Below are positions 36,061-47,930 of a DNA stretch of 64,000 nt, in pieces (position 1 is the first letter of the stretch; the number at the start of each line of letters is the position of its first letter). Where the stretch lies: the NCBI GenBank assembly GCA_012932295.1, contig JAAONU010000020.1, forward strand, positions 1-64,000. The letters are read 5' to 3'. This DNA comes from Cyclina sinensis. Lineage: Eukaryota > Mollusca > Bivalvia > Venerida > Veneridae. The translations under genes and the position numbers were made by a program. The notes under the pieces were generated by a model. That model ran no database searches, was not told the origin of the DNA, and saw nothing but the letters and a program-made list of their open reading frames with translations.

Positions 36061-37222
36061 TTTTTATGGACTTTATATGAAAAGAGATAAAATTGTGGTT
36101 AGAAACCGAAACAGAAATTGATTTAATTATTTTTCATACTTTACATTCACCTGAAATTTTCTTTTGTATTTGTTTTGTGGTTTTGAAATAGACTACACAA
36201 ATGTATTTCTGTTGACACATAGACTGGTCCGTGTTATTTCATTTTATTTCAATAATGAATTTATATGTGCATGTGCTGATCTAGTATTTATCAAAATTTC
36301 ACACTGAAAGTCCAAATCCATACCTTAATTTTTTGAAATAGTAGAATCGCGTGCTTCGTGTAAAACTTTCCTTAGGCTGGGGACGTTTGTAATTCTGTTA
36401 CAAATTATTGCTATTTTTTTCATATTTTTTTTGTTTGTGTATGATTTCTTCTCATTGTCTTAATATGTTCTATAGACAAATAATGTTTAATTCTCAATTC
36501 TATATTTATTACTCTGCTTACATTACAAGGAATTAAAATGGACCAAGGTCAAGTACGCTTCGTTATTATATAATATTCTCGAAGTATTAAAACTTCAACA
36601 GTAGAAACATATTTGGCTTAACTCACAACCATGCATGAACATGTATATTAAGAAACTAAAATAAGTGAAGACTAGGGCTGCGTATAAAGCGTCTTAGTTA
36701 AATGTACTGTAAAACTTAAGTAAGTCGAAACTCTTCAATCATATCACTTAAAACATTTTTCTTTTGTTGAGACCTACTAATGTGCATATAACACAAATTT
36801 ATTTCAACTTAGGAATACATATACATGAACCATGAAATAAGGTTTATTCCCAAATATTGTTATGCTAATTTATATATCTACTTTCTTTCTACTGCTAAAT
36901 GTTCTGTTATTATCATGGGAAGTATAACAAAGGTACTCTGGTGTTCTACTCCATCATTTTAGCAAAGTCAAAGAGATATATACACATTAAAAAACACACT
37001 TTTAACTGTTCTACATACTAACTGTCCTTGTCAATTATTATGATAAAAAGTTCGGAAAAAAGTATGTGAATGCAATTCATTAAGGTAAACGCACAAAATC
37101 ATTTTATTCAGATTACAAACATACGAAAGTTATTACAAGTTTACACACATGTTCTATCATACAATGCCGTACTGCATTTAGTACTTATTTAATGAATGTC
37201 CTACAGCAGGCGTTACATCCTG
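36061..37222. other. No recognisable feature
   Basis: AT-rich unique-looking sequence. Confidence 0.45.
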
Positions 37223-37248
37223 TATAATAATAATAATAATAATAATAA
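37223..37248. repeat. (TAA)n microsatellite
   Basis: Eight consecutive TAA units. Confidence 0.95.
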
Positions 37249-38496
37249 ACAAACAAGTTTTATTGCAGCTTTATTTAGGAATTATCATGCGCGGAAAACA
37301 TTTGTCATAGACAAACAACAAAACATGAGAAAGGTGCATAAACGATGTACACAGCAGGACTGAATAGAAAAACAATCTAATTCTTACAATGTGAAATAAC
37401 ATCATATACAGTAACCAATTAATTAAAAGTTACTTGAAGTATACACTTCAGAAAGATATAGGGAATCATTATTTGTGTTTTAATGGAGACAGGGTATCAG
37501 TGAGGATTAGAAAAGTAGGTCTTCCATTTTGTAGACAATCATGTACTCGATTTTTCCTGTTTCTATAGAAATCATGTCATCATGTAAAACCTGATTTCTC
37601 CATTTCTGAATGGAAGAAACACACAGACTTAAGATTCTCCAAACTCTGATACCCGGTTCTGTTTTACATATGTATTGCATAAGATTAGTGCAATGGTACA
37701 ATCGTGTGATTATATACACGAAAGCATAATATGATATCAACGTTATAATCAAGACATGCATTAAACAGAACAGAAAGAAACATTATGACATTGACACCGT
37801 AAAAAAGAAATATAATATTTTTTTTACAAAATCATAATGGGTAACGAAGTTATAGAAATAATTTTTTTTCCTGGGGAAAGAAAATGTGTTAAAAATACAT
37901 TCATTGGTCCTTAAAAAGAATTACGTAATGAACTTTTAACACAATCACAATTTATATTTTCTCACGAGAACGAGGAACATTTCGCTCTGTCACTGACAAA
38001 ACATTTGTCCGAACTATAGCATATCATCATTGAGTGCAAACAATAAATGTATGACTCTTAAATGATACAGGGGATGCGACAACAAACGGGGGAAACTATC
38101 GCCCTTATATAGTTTTTTTAATTATATAACAAAAACAAATCACATTATGTTGTTGTCATCGTTGGTTATAACACAACACAGACTTTACATAAAAACAATT
38201 AACGTGTAAAATATGTTTATCCGCATAATCCATAATAAAGTCAGATTCCAAGGTAAAAAGAACTTATTCAGTCTATTGATGAAAATCCTTAATGCTTACA
38301 TTTCCTCAATTTAATGAATAGAACGAATTTTAGAGTATTAACACAGTGAGAGTAACTAACTTGATTTATGATTAAAACATAATTACAGAAAATCAAATTT
38401 CATTTAAGATATACTTGTTTTACAATACATCAACACTATCCAGGTAAATACTAGTTTGCTGTTTCCTACATTTGCATGTAGTTCGGTAAATTCATT
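37249..38496. other. No recognisable feature
   Basis: An 84-codon minus frame (37507-37761) has no recognisable domain or splice context. Confidence 0.4.
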
Positions 38497-38500
38497 TTAA

Positions 38501-38931
38501 AGGGGCTGTGCTTCAGATGACACAAAAAAGAAAGTGTTCTTGTATTATAAATTTCTTGTGATATTTATGATTAATGTTTAAAAACTGACTAAATTACAAA
38601 AAATGTCAGGTAATCACAGTATAAATTGATTTTTTTCCTTTCATAGTGCTATACCGTAACGCGACGGTATAACTATATTGTATAAGATTTAAAGTAAACA
38701 ATAGTTATTTCACATGCGGCAATAGTGGTGACAGTTAAAGCGTTGTTAATATTTTGTTAACATGAGGGTCCAGAGTTCAAATCCGGCTGGAGCGAATATA
38801 TTGTTTTGTTCTATTTTGACTTTTATAATCAGTTTTGAAGTAAAGTATCATGTTGTTATAATCTCACGGCATCTAGATATTTAATTTAAGTAAAAAAAAT
38901 ATATATATATCAAATCTGGAGTTGAGCCTAT
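38501..38931 (+). mobile_element. TTAA-flanked TIR element with internal tRNA-like module, copy B
   Basis: The ends are AGGGGCTGTGCTTCAGAT and the reverse complement of ATAGGCTCAACTCCAGAT, flanked by TTAA at 38497-38500 and 38932-38935. At 38722-38796 a tRNA-like segment reads GGTGACAGTTAAAGCG as a degenerate A box and GAGTTCAAATCC as a B box, ending CGGCTGGAGC. Collinear with copy A (15522-15943) in reverse orientation over its whole length, with moderate divergence. Confidence 0.78.
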
Positions 38932-39090
38932 TTAAAAACAAAACCATACAACATGATTTATTTTGTTCAGTTTCACTGAGATAATTTATAAGAGCTACAT
39001 CCTGCCAGTTTGCAATCGGTAAAATGTTTCTTTTCAGAATGTCTGATAGTCATACGTTTTTTTTTTTTAAATATAGTACATAAACAGCGT

Positions 39091-39210
39091 TTAGATTGGA
39101 CATACTTCGCCAATGTCTGTCCCTATATTGTATGGACCACGTATCTTTTTAATATTATCCCACTTCACATCGACTGTTCCGTCAGGGTGAACGTTGGTAA
39201 CAGTCCCATT
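39091..39210 (-). CDS. Candidate terminal exon, MIB/HERC2-like domain
   Basis: Read on the minus strand, a ttttacttgtag acceptor (AG at 39212-39211) is followed by a 120-nt exon of 39 codons and a TAA (39093-39091). The start reads NGTVTNVHPDGTVDVKWDN, which matches the second half of the MIB/HERC2 domain, where GTV..v..dGtv.V.WDNG is the conserved core. The tail diverges from the family after WDN (a Gly is expected, Ile is found). Such domains occur in Mind bomb and HERC2 ubiquitin ligases and in many expanded mollusc proteins. Upstream exons were not identified with confidence. The plus-strand 72-codon frame over the same bases is the shadow. Confidence 0.5.
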   Translation of the reverse strand, partial: NGTVTNVHPDGTVDVKWDNIKKIRGPYNIGTDIGEVCPI

Positions 39211-40440
39211 CTACAAGTAAAAGACTAAGTTTACAAATAAATATATAACTATTATATCAATAACAACAATAATGTATCTGCACGCATGTATCTATACACA
39301 AACCAACTGTAATGATTCGTCTTCAGTCGAGGAAGATGAAGAAGAAGAACAACAACAACAAAGATAATCATAATAATGATAATAATAACAAGGGGAATAA
39401 GATACAGAAGAAACTAAATTATAATAAAAACGAAACATATTAGATATTTCATGTACAGTTATACTAAATTGTAATGGTAAATAACCTACTGAAAGGGGAA
39501 AAAACACACTTTGAAGATGTAAAGTACATTTTATGATTTCCTACTCTTTATGAGTCAGTCGGTAGATGCGTGATACATATCCAGAAATATTTTCTTATTT
39601 ATATCTACACCTTTTCTGCATTAGAACACTTTGTGTAAAACTGACGGTAACGATTTTTTTAAAGAGCAGCAGCCAGTCAGTGTAGACAACATGGATTAAT
39701 TTTACCACGTTCATTAATTTTTCACACATTATATGCACGTTGGATGAACTTAAGAGATATTATGAAAAAAAGTAAAGTAGTCCGTTGAATTACCTAAGAG
39801 AATACGGAATACAAAATTTAATTATATGTATTCCATTTTACCATCCATGACACGGCCTTTATACTATCATAATATGTATTTAACATAATTATCATATGAA
39901 CAGAATAGTATCGTTTTACAACATTTACATTAATGTCATTACTTTTACATGTCATATAGCATATCTTATTATTACAAACGAACATCTCGTATTTGAATTG
40001 CTTTATCAACAACCGAAATATATTACACGCCAGTTTGTTCCAGCTGAATCATGTGACCGTTCAATGTATAATGCTTAACTGCTTTTTAAAAACAGAACGA
40101 ATGATATAAGTATCATTATCGAATAATGTTGATAAATACATTTCAGGAATCAACGGATTGTAATTATATTTCGTACTCAAATGTAACATCATTAAATACA
40201 GATTGGTTTCAAAAATGGGCATAGACCACTAAATGTTTACATAGTTTTTGTTTCTTTTCAATTTACCAGTTTCAAACTTGTTTGATGATAAGAAATTTTA
40301 CGTGATACAATTATCTGTACAATGTTGCCTTTTTATTCATTAACTAGAGATAATTTCGTTTTACATGTTTCTTTTTCCCACAAAAGAAATTTCCGTCTCC
40401 ATCAAGGACATCAGTCATCATTAATCTCATTCAGCGATAG
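39211..40440. other. No recognisable gene
   Basis: Probable intron or intergenic sequence upstream of the minus-strand exon; a degenerate (AAC/AAG)n tract lies near 39330-39365. Confidence 0.4.
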
Positions 40441-40445
40441 CTCTA

Positions 40446-40474
40446 GTTATTATTATTATTATTATTATTATTTG

Positions 40475-40516
<42 letters not shown>
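40446..40516. repeat. (TTA)n microsatellite, interrupted
   Basis: Two runs of TTA units separated by ttgtttta. Confidence 0.95.
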
Positions 40517-40606
40517 GTAATTCGTATCAGACAGATGATTTTTTTTGTGTTTTTCGTTGCACGTCAATAAACTATTGAAGAAATTACCAAAAACTACATA
40601 TCACTA

Positions 40607-40860
40607 AGGGCGTAGAAGGTGCGGTATACAATTGACGATCGCTACTCCTTTACAAGTAAAATGGTTTTGATAAAAACATTCTTCTTGCTTATATTTTGAA
40701 ATATCTACCTAGTGCACACAATTTTGTTACAGACATCTCGTTGACTATTCAATATAAAAGAAATTCAAAATGTTCGATATGTTATAAGCGCATTGATAAG
40801 AAAAAAATAATAATAAGGCCCGATTCTTTACTTCATGAACTTTGAAAATAAAGATTTTTT
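40607..40860 (+). repeat. Dispersed block, second copy of 5588-5870
   Basis: cgtagaaggtgcggtataca, acgatcgctac and cctagtgcacacaattttgt align with the copy near the window start. Confidence 0.7.
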
Positions 40861-41476
40861 TAACAAAAGTGGTATTTTTTACTTATGTTCCGTTAGTTAT
40901 TTCACTTGCATTTCACTAAACAATACACAAAATGAACATGTCAAAGATTTTTTTTTGTTTGTTTCATGATGAAGAGGTCTGGCTGGGAAATATTATGGAA
41001 CTATGCTTATAATGAAAGAAAAGTAATTCGGGGTGTGGGTTCATGTAATTGGGGTGACATTATGTATAAGGTAATAACTATAGGTAAATGTTGAAAAAAA
41101 AAGTTAAATGTTTGGGTTGAAATAAAGTTGTAAGGCCCTCTATTTTTTTTACAAAAGCAACAAATAAAACAGAATTTTAAACAGACACTTTATTACATAT
41201 TGATATGTCAATACAGGCAAAAGGGGTGTGGGCTGATTACTAAAAATTTTCAGTCAAAAATAATTTCACCTCGTAATATTTTTTTTTCCAAATGATAAAT
41301 GACGTAGATACATTTCCAAGTATGTTTTATATAAAATTGCAAAACGTTGTTACACATAACCAGACCCATTTTAGATTACAAACCAAGTAAACAAGAAAAA
41401 GTTATTGAATATACCATACAGTACAATATATAACATTGAAAAGAAAAAAAGAGAAAATAAACAGAAATCTGATTAA
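40861..41476. other. No recognisable feature
   Basis: AT-rich sequence. Confidence 0.45.
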
Positions 41477-41803
41477 GTGAAAAATAAAGACAGAAGTGGT
41501 AGACCAGCATTAGTGACTGGGAGAGGAGGTTATCAGAGAGGAGGTTATCAGAGAGGAGGTTATCAGAGAGTGACTGGGAGAGGAGGTTATCAGAGAGTGA
41601 CTGGGAGAGGAGGTTATCAGAGACTGGGAGAGGAGGTTATCAGAGAGTGGATGGTAAAGAAAAGCAGGAGATATTCATTATATGAAATGACTATGACATC
41701 CAAAGTAAAAAAAGTAACAGTCCATTTCAATAAGGGCTATTCATTGCCGTTTAAACGGACATGCTTTTATAAGGGAATGTTAAGGGGAAAACATTTTTTA
41801 TAA
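41477..41803 (+). repeat. 15/27-bp in-frame minisatellite giving a GRGGYQR repeat frame
   Basis: Between about 41515 and 41650, units of ggaggttatcagaga (15 bp) and a 27-bp version with gtgactgggaga alternate. Unit lengths are multiples of three, so the 108-codon frame reads RGGYQR and VTGRGGYQR repeats, similar to RGG-type low-complexity segments. The frame has no splice signals or conserved flank, so I treat it as a minisatellite with chance coding potential. Confidence 0.7.
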
Positions 41804-42662
41804 AAATTGTTTTAAGTGTTAGTCAGATAAAGAGACTGTTGCATTGGACTGTTGCAAGACAATGAAAACATTTTTTTTCGGATGGGAGCCAGCATTATGT
41901 GGTTAATGATAAAGGAGTGTATGTTTGGAGAAACAATGGAAAGGGCACAGACCTGACTTTATTCAAACAAAGGGCAATAGAGAGTTTCTTTTAAGTGGTA
42001 TATGGCTGTATTTGTTTGTTGGGCAATTGTTGAAACTATTATTACTCCTGTTGAAGGTAATATCAAATCAGAAAAAAAAAATACATTAAAATTCTTGATA
42101 ATCATTTTTAGCGTACTGTTAGATGTTATAATGGCTTAAGGAAACATTTTAAAGTACTAAGGTAAATAATATTGAATCAAAAATATCTTAAAATGCGTGT
42201 TGAGGTAGAAAGCGATATTTGATTAACTACTGCCTATATCACTAATCCAAAATGGCCACCATTTTCACTAATACATTTCTCATCTTACTGTATGTTTCTC
42301 AAACAAAACTGTTCTAAACTAATAATACTGCTAATATTGGCAGTGAGTTTCACTTCACCAAACACAAAAAGTCTCTCTTATCTTGTCCACTAAAATGTCA
42401 AAATACAAAGAAAATCCCACCAAAACTAGACTATAACTCCAAACCTATTGCACTAATTTGTTAAAAGTTTACAATGTTCGTATCTTGCAGCTAAATCGGA
42501 AGGTAGAATGTGTTATCCTGATACGTCAACAGAAACAACACCGTATATATTAGCGCCGTGCAATAATATATATGTTAGACCGAAATTATAAAGGTTTCGT
42601 GGTAGTCAACAATGTCTAATTAAAGTATTCACCAGAGTTCAAAATATCGCGATAAACGTCAT
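41804..42662. other. No recognisable feature
   Basis: Apparently unique sequence. Confidence 0.4.
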
Positions 42663-44313
42663 TATGATATAATTAATGCGTTTTCCAAAAAAAAATATTT
42701 ACGCAGGAAGTACAAGAAAAACAGATGATGAAAGGCAACGAAACAGTCAAAGATACTCTTAGCATGTATGTATTGCACTAGCGGATCCAAAGGGGAGGGG
42801 GGGGGGGGCGCACGCCCACCCCCCACCACCCCAAAATCCCCGGACCATAGGTGTTATTATAGGTCTATTTTGAATATGTCTTTAAATAATGTATACTTTA
42901 TTGTTCAACATTGAATTGAATAATCTTATGCCCATGTGATATTGCCAAATCAGTATAATCTAGCATAATCGCAACCGTTGAAATAAGGTAGAAAATGGAC
43001 ACAAATTGGGCCGAACATTTTGCGCCCCACCTAAAAATCCTGGATCCGCCCCTGTATTGCATACAGGACATCAGACGTAGCAGACGATCAAATTTCCAAC
43101 AGATATTGAAAAGTATACATGTTTAATTCCTTTAATGCATAATGTATTAAATTTCAATATAGCTCCTTACATCAATATTTACTAAAATAGATTAAGATCG
43201 GTTGTATGCATATGTCTTTATTTTGAGGCGACGTAGTTTCTAGCATGTGCATTGCGATGTAGATTACACCAAAAGCAAAATCGCAGGTGCTTTGTCACTC
43301 AAATGATGATTATCTACTTGCAAAATATTTCAGAAGAAATAGCTGCCGAAATGATTTTAACTTTTGAATTTGCCTAGCAACATTTTGATAAGGAAGTTAT
43401 TTCCAGACTGAAAATAAAGAATGCCCTACGTGGTTAATTAGGGAAATGTGACTTTTTTTAGGGTAAACAATGTCATGTGAAAAAAGCGGAATATAAGCAC
43501 ATTTGACTGCTGAATGGTTTCAAACTGTAAAAAGGAAAACAAAAACAACAGATTTTCCCTTTTTATTTTGGATCGCGTTCTTATGTACTAATTTTAGTAA
43601 GGTTTGAAGTATGTAAATAAGGTGTAAAAGATTCAATAATAACGTTATTATAGAACCGCCGACATGCTTTTAGTACCTATGAACAACAACAAGGAAGACC
43701 GGCAAAAACACGGGAGAAAGTTTTTGTCACGTGTTAAATTCAATCATTTTCTATCGTCACATCTGTATTTTTGTTGATATACACTTTAAAACAGATTTTG
43801 AAACAAATTGGAGAAAATAACTTCAAGTTCCTTACGTTTAGTTCTATGTCAACTCGGTAATACGCCAATACGAAATATTAAATTGTTGTGGTAGCAGTCC
43901 TTATATGGACTTAAATGGATTTCCGCTACTTCGAAATATTTTCTAAGGTGCGATTCATTCTTCTATGGCATTTAAGAAAGAATCATGAAAGAACTAAAAT
44001 TTTAGAAGTGTCATTAAATGACGGCGAATTGTTAACTATAACCGAACAAGAATGTGGTTGTCTTTCCCAAGAAGTGCCAACTGCCCTTACAAATATGTGT
44101 TAGAGGGTATTTGTTTCTCAATATGTTTACTTCGGATTTCAAGTGTTTTTGTAATAATAATCATTTTAAGGAAAAAAAATCTTTTTGACCACAGGCATTA
44201 CAAAGTAACATTTTCCTAGATTTCTGTCAAAAGAACGTGTATTTGTTTTGGCTTTCATGTTTGGTAATATAACCGTGAAAAGGGTAAAACATTTAAAATT
44301 CTTATATACCATG
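42663..44313 (+). repeat. Paralogous block, copy 2 (with hAT-like insertion)
   Basis: Aligns with 1-320 and 865-1537 in the same orientation, interrupted by the insertion at 42778-43053 and by a non-matching middle (about 43275-43784). Confidence 0.8.
42778..43053. mobile_element. Non-autonomous hAT-like element with 8-bp target duplication
   Basis: A ~276-bp insertion has inverted ends CTAGCGGATCCA and AGGGGCGGATCCAGG (reverse complement of the right end). It is flanked by GTATTGCA at 42770-42777 and 43054-43061. The uninterrupted paralog at the window start reads atgtatttattgcatacag, confirming the insertion. An 8-bp duplication and a GGCGGATCCA-type terminus are typical of hAT elements. 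A run of G's and C's occupies the left subterminal region (42790-42835). No transposase is present. Confidence 0.87.
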
Positions 44314-47300
44314 TATGAAATGAAAACCGTTAAATACATAAGCTCCTTTAAAGCGTTTGTGCTTATACTAGGGTCTTCAAGTAGCAACAACCGACGAGAC
44401 GCTAGGTGGCGCACATGCACACTTTGCATAATCGCAAAAACATAACCTCGTTCGCATGACTCTAAATTACGCTTTTCTACAATGAATCGAAGGCCTCCAA
44501 ATCATAAAATTTGCATAATGATGTAGCCAAGTGCTCGGAAGCGGTTGATCTATGTTTTCTGCTGGTGCCCGTCGTTTATTTCCATAAAAAAAACGAAGTC
44601 GGAAAAATACGAATTACGCAAAACCGCGAACAATATCTTATCTAACTCAATTGACAAACCTTTCCATTGGATAACCCCGTAGAATACATATTTTTTTCAT
44701 TTTTATTTACATACGTACTGAATCAGTCCGACCATCGCAAGGGGAGAAAACCCTACCGGAACCTACCGACAGAAATTACGGAGAAAGCCAAGATAGGTAG
44801 AAATAAGAAGTCAAGTATGCCTGTTGTGATGCAGAATATAATTCCCCATCTATTTAACCCGATGTTATGAAGTGTCACCGACAAAGTATTTAGTATTTCT
44901 GAGAGAAGATGCATAGTCGATTCGTACCCAAAAACGTTCGTGACCGCCATTGCGTAAATGACTATTATCGTACTAAACTAAATGACATGGATAGAGTCGC
45001 AGCTACTTTTAGCCTATAAATGTAGGTATGAGCAGTAGCACTTCATGAGTTTGCCTAGCATTTATCTGTTATATGGTGATGGTAGTCTTAAATGTAAGTT
45101 AATATTTACTAAGACTTTCAGGTTGTTGAATAATAGTTATTTTTCATGTATTTGGCTTTGGTTTTGATGTCATAATACTCTACCAAGAACAGTGATTGCT
45201 GTTTTTCAAGTTGTAACATTAAAAAAGTTGCCAGCCTTTCAATATGATAAAATCAGTATACAAATAAGTTTACTTTATTGATAGCTAGTAGGTGGGGTAA
45301 GTTTATGTAGATTTGTAGCTTATAAAGTACATTTAAGTCAAACTTAAAGAAAACTTACAGAATATGGTAAATGTATGGTTCCCGTATGGTTAATAAGTTG
45401 TAAGAAGTAAGTGTAGAGAATTGACACCAGAAATTTACAGCACGTGCTAAGATTCAGACAGTTATGATGTAAGGTTACTTTTTTCATTAAAACTAAAAAT
45501 AACCTAATTTCGAGTGTGTTTTTTTACTTCGTTTCACAGGACTATTCCAAGTTGAGTAGAGTTCAATATAGTAAAACTATACATTTTTAGAATCCTTGTG
45601 TTGTAAGCTTTTAGAAAATGTATAGTTTTGTGGATTTTTTTTTTAAAACATGCTTGGTTGTTGCTACTTCAATTATTAATAAATACAAGATAATGATGAA
45701 AATGCTCCAATTCCTGCAAACATTTCTGTTCAGTTCTAAAAATAGTTATGACATCCTAGTTGTACATGCACACGGCTTCAGTCTTTATCGATCGTGTAAC
45801 TGAGGTACCAGTATAGTGTATTGCGAGACACAATTAATATGCGATTTTGGTGGGCAAGTTGCAATGTTTTCAACGAAGGAAGAGAACTTTCATTCTGACA
45901 ACTGGCTTGTTTTGCTCGAATCATATCGCACTTTTTTTTCAAAGAAAATGATAATTTAACATGGTCTTTATACTTTATTCTGCAATTTGAGCAATTAATT
46001 CATTAAGAGAAACTATGTATTGCTAAATTCCAATCGACCATTTGATGCCGATGTGTTCTAGCTGTTTATATTTAGAAAACGTTCGTCCCGTTATTTTTAC
46101 ATTAGAGTTTTCCTGCACTTAACAAGAAATGTAAAGTCTGGCTCTGAACGTTCCTAGTTGCTCTGTAATACACATTAAAGAAGATAGCCGCACAATAGTA
46201 AATTACTGGTACCCTGTGCGCGATATTAATAATACAACGAGGCCGGACGTAACGGTGTGAAGGTCGATTTCTATTTACAGAATAGCCGAACAGATCTGTA
46301 GAGAGGGGTATATTTTTTTTTGGAAAAAAATATTCTTTCTCCCACCTTTTTTGATGGGATTTTAAATGGTATCTGTTGAAAAACATATTCTGCAATGGGG
46401 GAAAGTGTTAATGCATCCAAAGTTATTTATGTTTTTCCCATAAACACATGATTCTGATTTTGGGCCGTTTCAAACCTTGTATAATTTAGGATGCATATAC
46501 AGTACGTGGACCTTGACGGAAAAAAAGAAGAGAAAAAAAAACATCCGAGACCCCAAGCATCTGTGTTTTAAACAAGCTATGGTCCAACTGCCAAAATACT
46601 GTTTATAAATAATTCAAATTTTGTTGAAACAAACTATAGTGTACCTTTTGAAGGTTCCCACGGTTGTTATGCTTAGAATAATGTTTTGCACGTTAAGTGT
46701 TTGCGATTTGAAACGAAAGGAGTACAATGTTTGGTTTAATTGTGTTTGCACAAATCAGAATTCCATATCAAACAATCTAGAGTTGTGGTCATGAACGTGT
46801 AGATAATTTTAAGATAGCTATATGATAAATTTATATAAAAGGTAATTTTTTTCTAATAGTTCGATTACGATTAACAAAACAATGAATTGCAAAACAACCC
46901 GATGCTTTCTAAACCAAATTTACCAAAGTCAAACTACTTGACTTGAAGTGAAATCTCCCAAAATCTCGCAGCATCCGATAAGCTGTCAAATCTCGTTTAA
47001 ATTATATCTCAAATATCTCGTCTACTAATTAAACCTACAAAATGAGTAAATGCGCCAGTGTGATAAGTAATGCTTCTTAATTTGGTCGTAATATGCAATC
47101 TTAAACTTAAATTTAGGATTTCCACACCTTATGTTTTTATGCAGACAACATCATTGTGTAATATGATAAATATTTCCAAATTTCCAAAGACTTTTAATAG
47201 TTATTTAGCACTTTTTGAAATAAATATTGTCTATCCGTGGCAAAGAACGATGTAATTCATTGGTAATGCAACTGATGTTATCGTAACGTGACAAACCTTT

Positions 47301-47360
47301 GTTTCAAAACAACGAAAATTTTGTATTTCACTCTAATTTAGACGGACGACAAATATATAC
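44314..47360. other. No firm gene; weak coding hints
   Basis: A plus frame at 44667-44870 contains a basic stretch after a gaatcag that could be an acceptor, but nothing else supports it. Other frames (61-97 codons) lack motifs. The local sequence at 44380-44660 is richer in CpG than its surroundings. Confidence 0.35.
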
Positions 47361-47369
47361 TTGAATGCA

Positions 47370-47930
47370 GATAAAAAAAGAAAAAGACAGGTCTGGGAAT
47401 GATAACATTTTGAAGCCAGATAAAAGTAACAGACCTATACAATGCACTTCCTTTCATTGTTCTCTATTTGTGTGTAAGGTTTCAACAAAAACTCCCTTAT
47501 GCCTATTGAAATGTGCTCAAAAAAGAAAAAGAATGATAAAGGAAACAAAAACAAAAGAAGGCCTTGCAAAGTAATGTGCTTTGCTTAGGCTGTTCTGGTT
47601 CTACTATGTCCCTTATTTTTGTGTGAAGTTTCAACAAGTTTTCTCCAAAAAGTAGAAGTGTGCCCTTGAAATGAAAGAAAAGGTTATAATTGAAAACTTG
47701 AGCCATACAGAGTTATAGGTATTGCACTCTGCATTTCTTCTAATTGTTCTCTCTCTGTGTATGGATTCCAACAAAATCCCTTCAGTAAATGAATTTTGCT
47801 ACGAGAAAAAAGGTAAAATGACAATAACATTCGAAAAGTTATTTTCTAGAAAAAAAATATACAAATGTGTCACTGTGACTTCGCCCTTCTTACAAAAGAC
47901 GTGGATGTTGTGACCTTGCCATTCCAGTTA
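47370..47930 (+). repeat. Degenerate copies of the ~155-bp repeat family
   Basis: Three units carry gcacttcctttcattgttctc, ttgtgtgaagtttcaacaa and gcactctgcatttcttct, related to the array at 11.5-12.7 kb. Short frames inside are incidental. Confidence 0.6.

Noticed and set aside
44402..44412. CTAGGTGGCGC as a CTCF-like binding site
   Set aside because: An 11-bp match is expected by chance at this scale and nothing nearby supports it.
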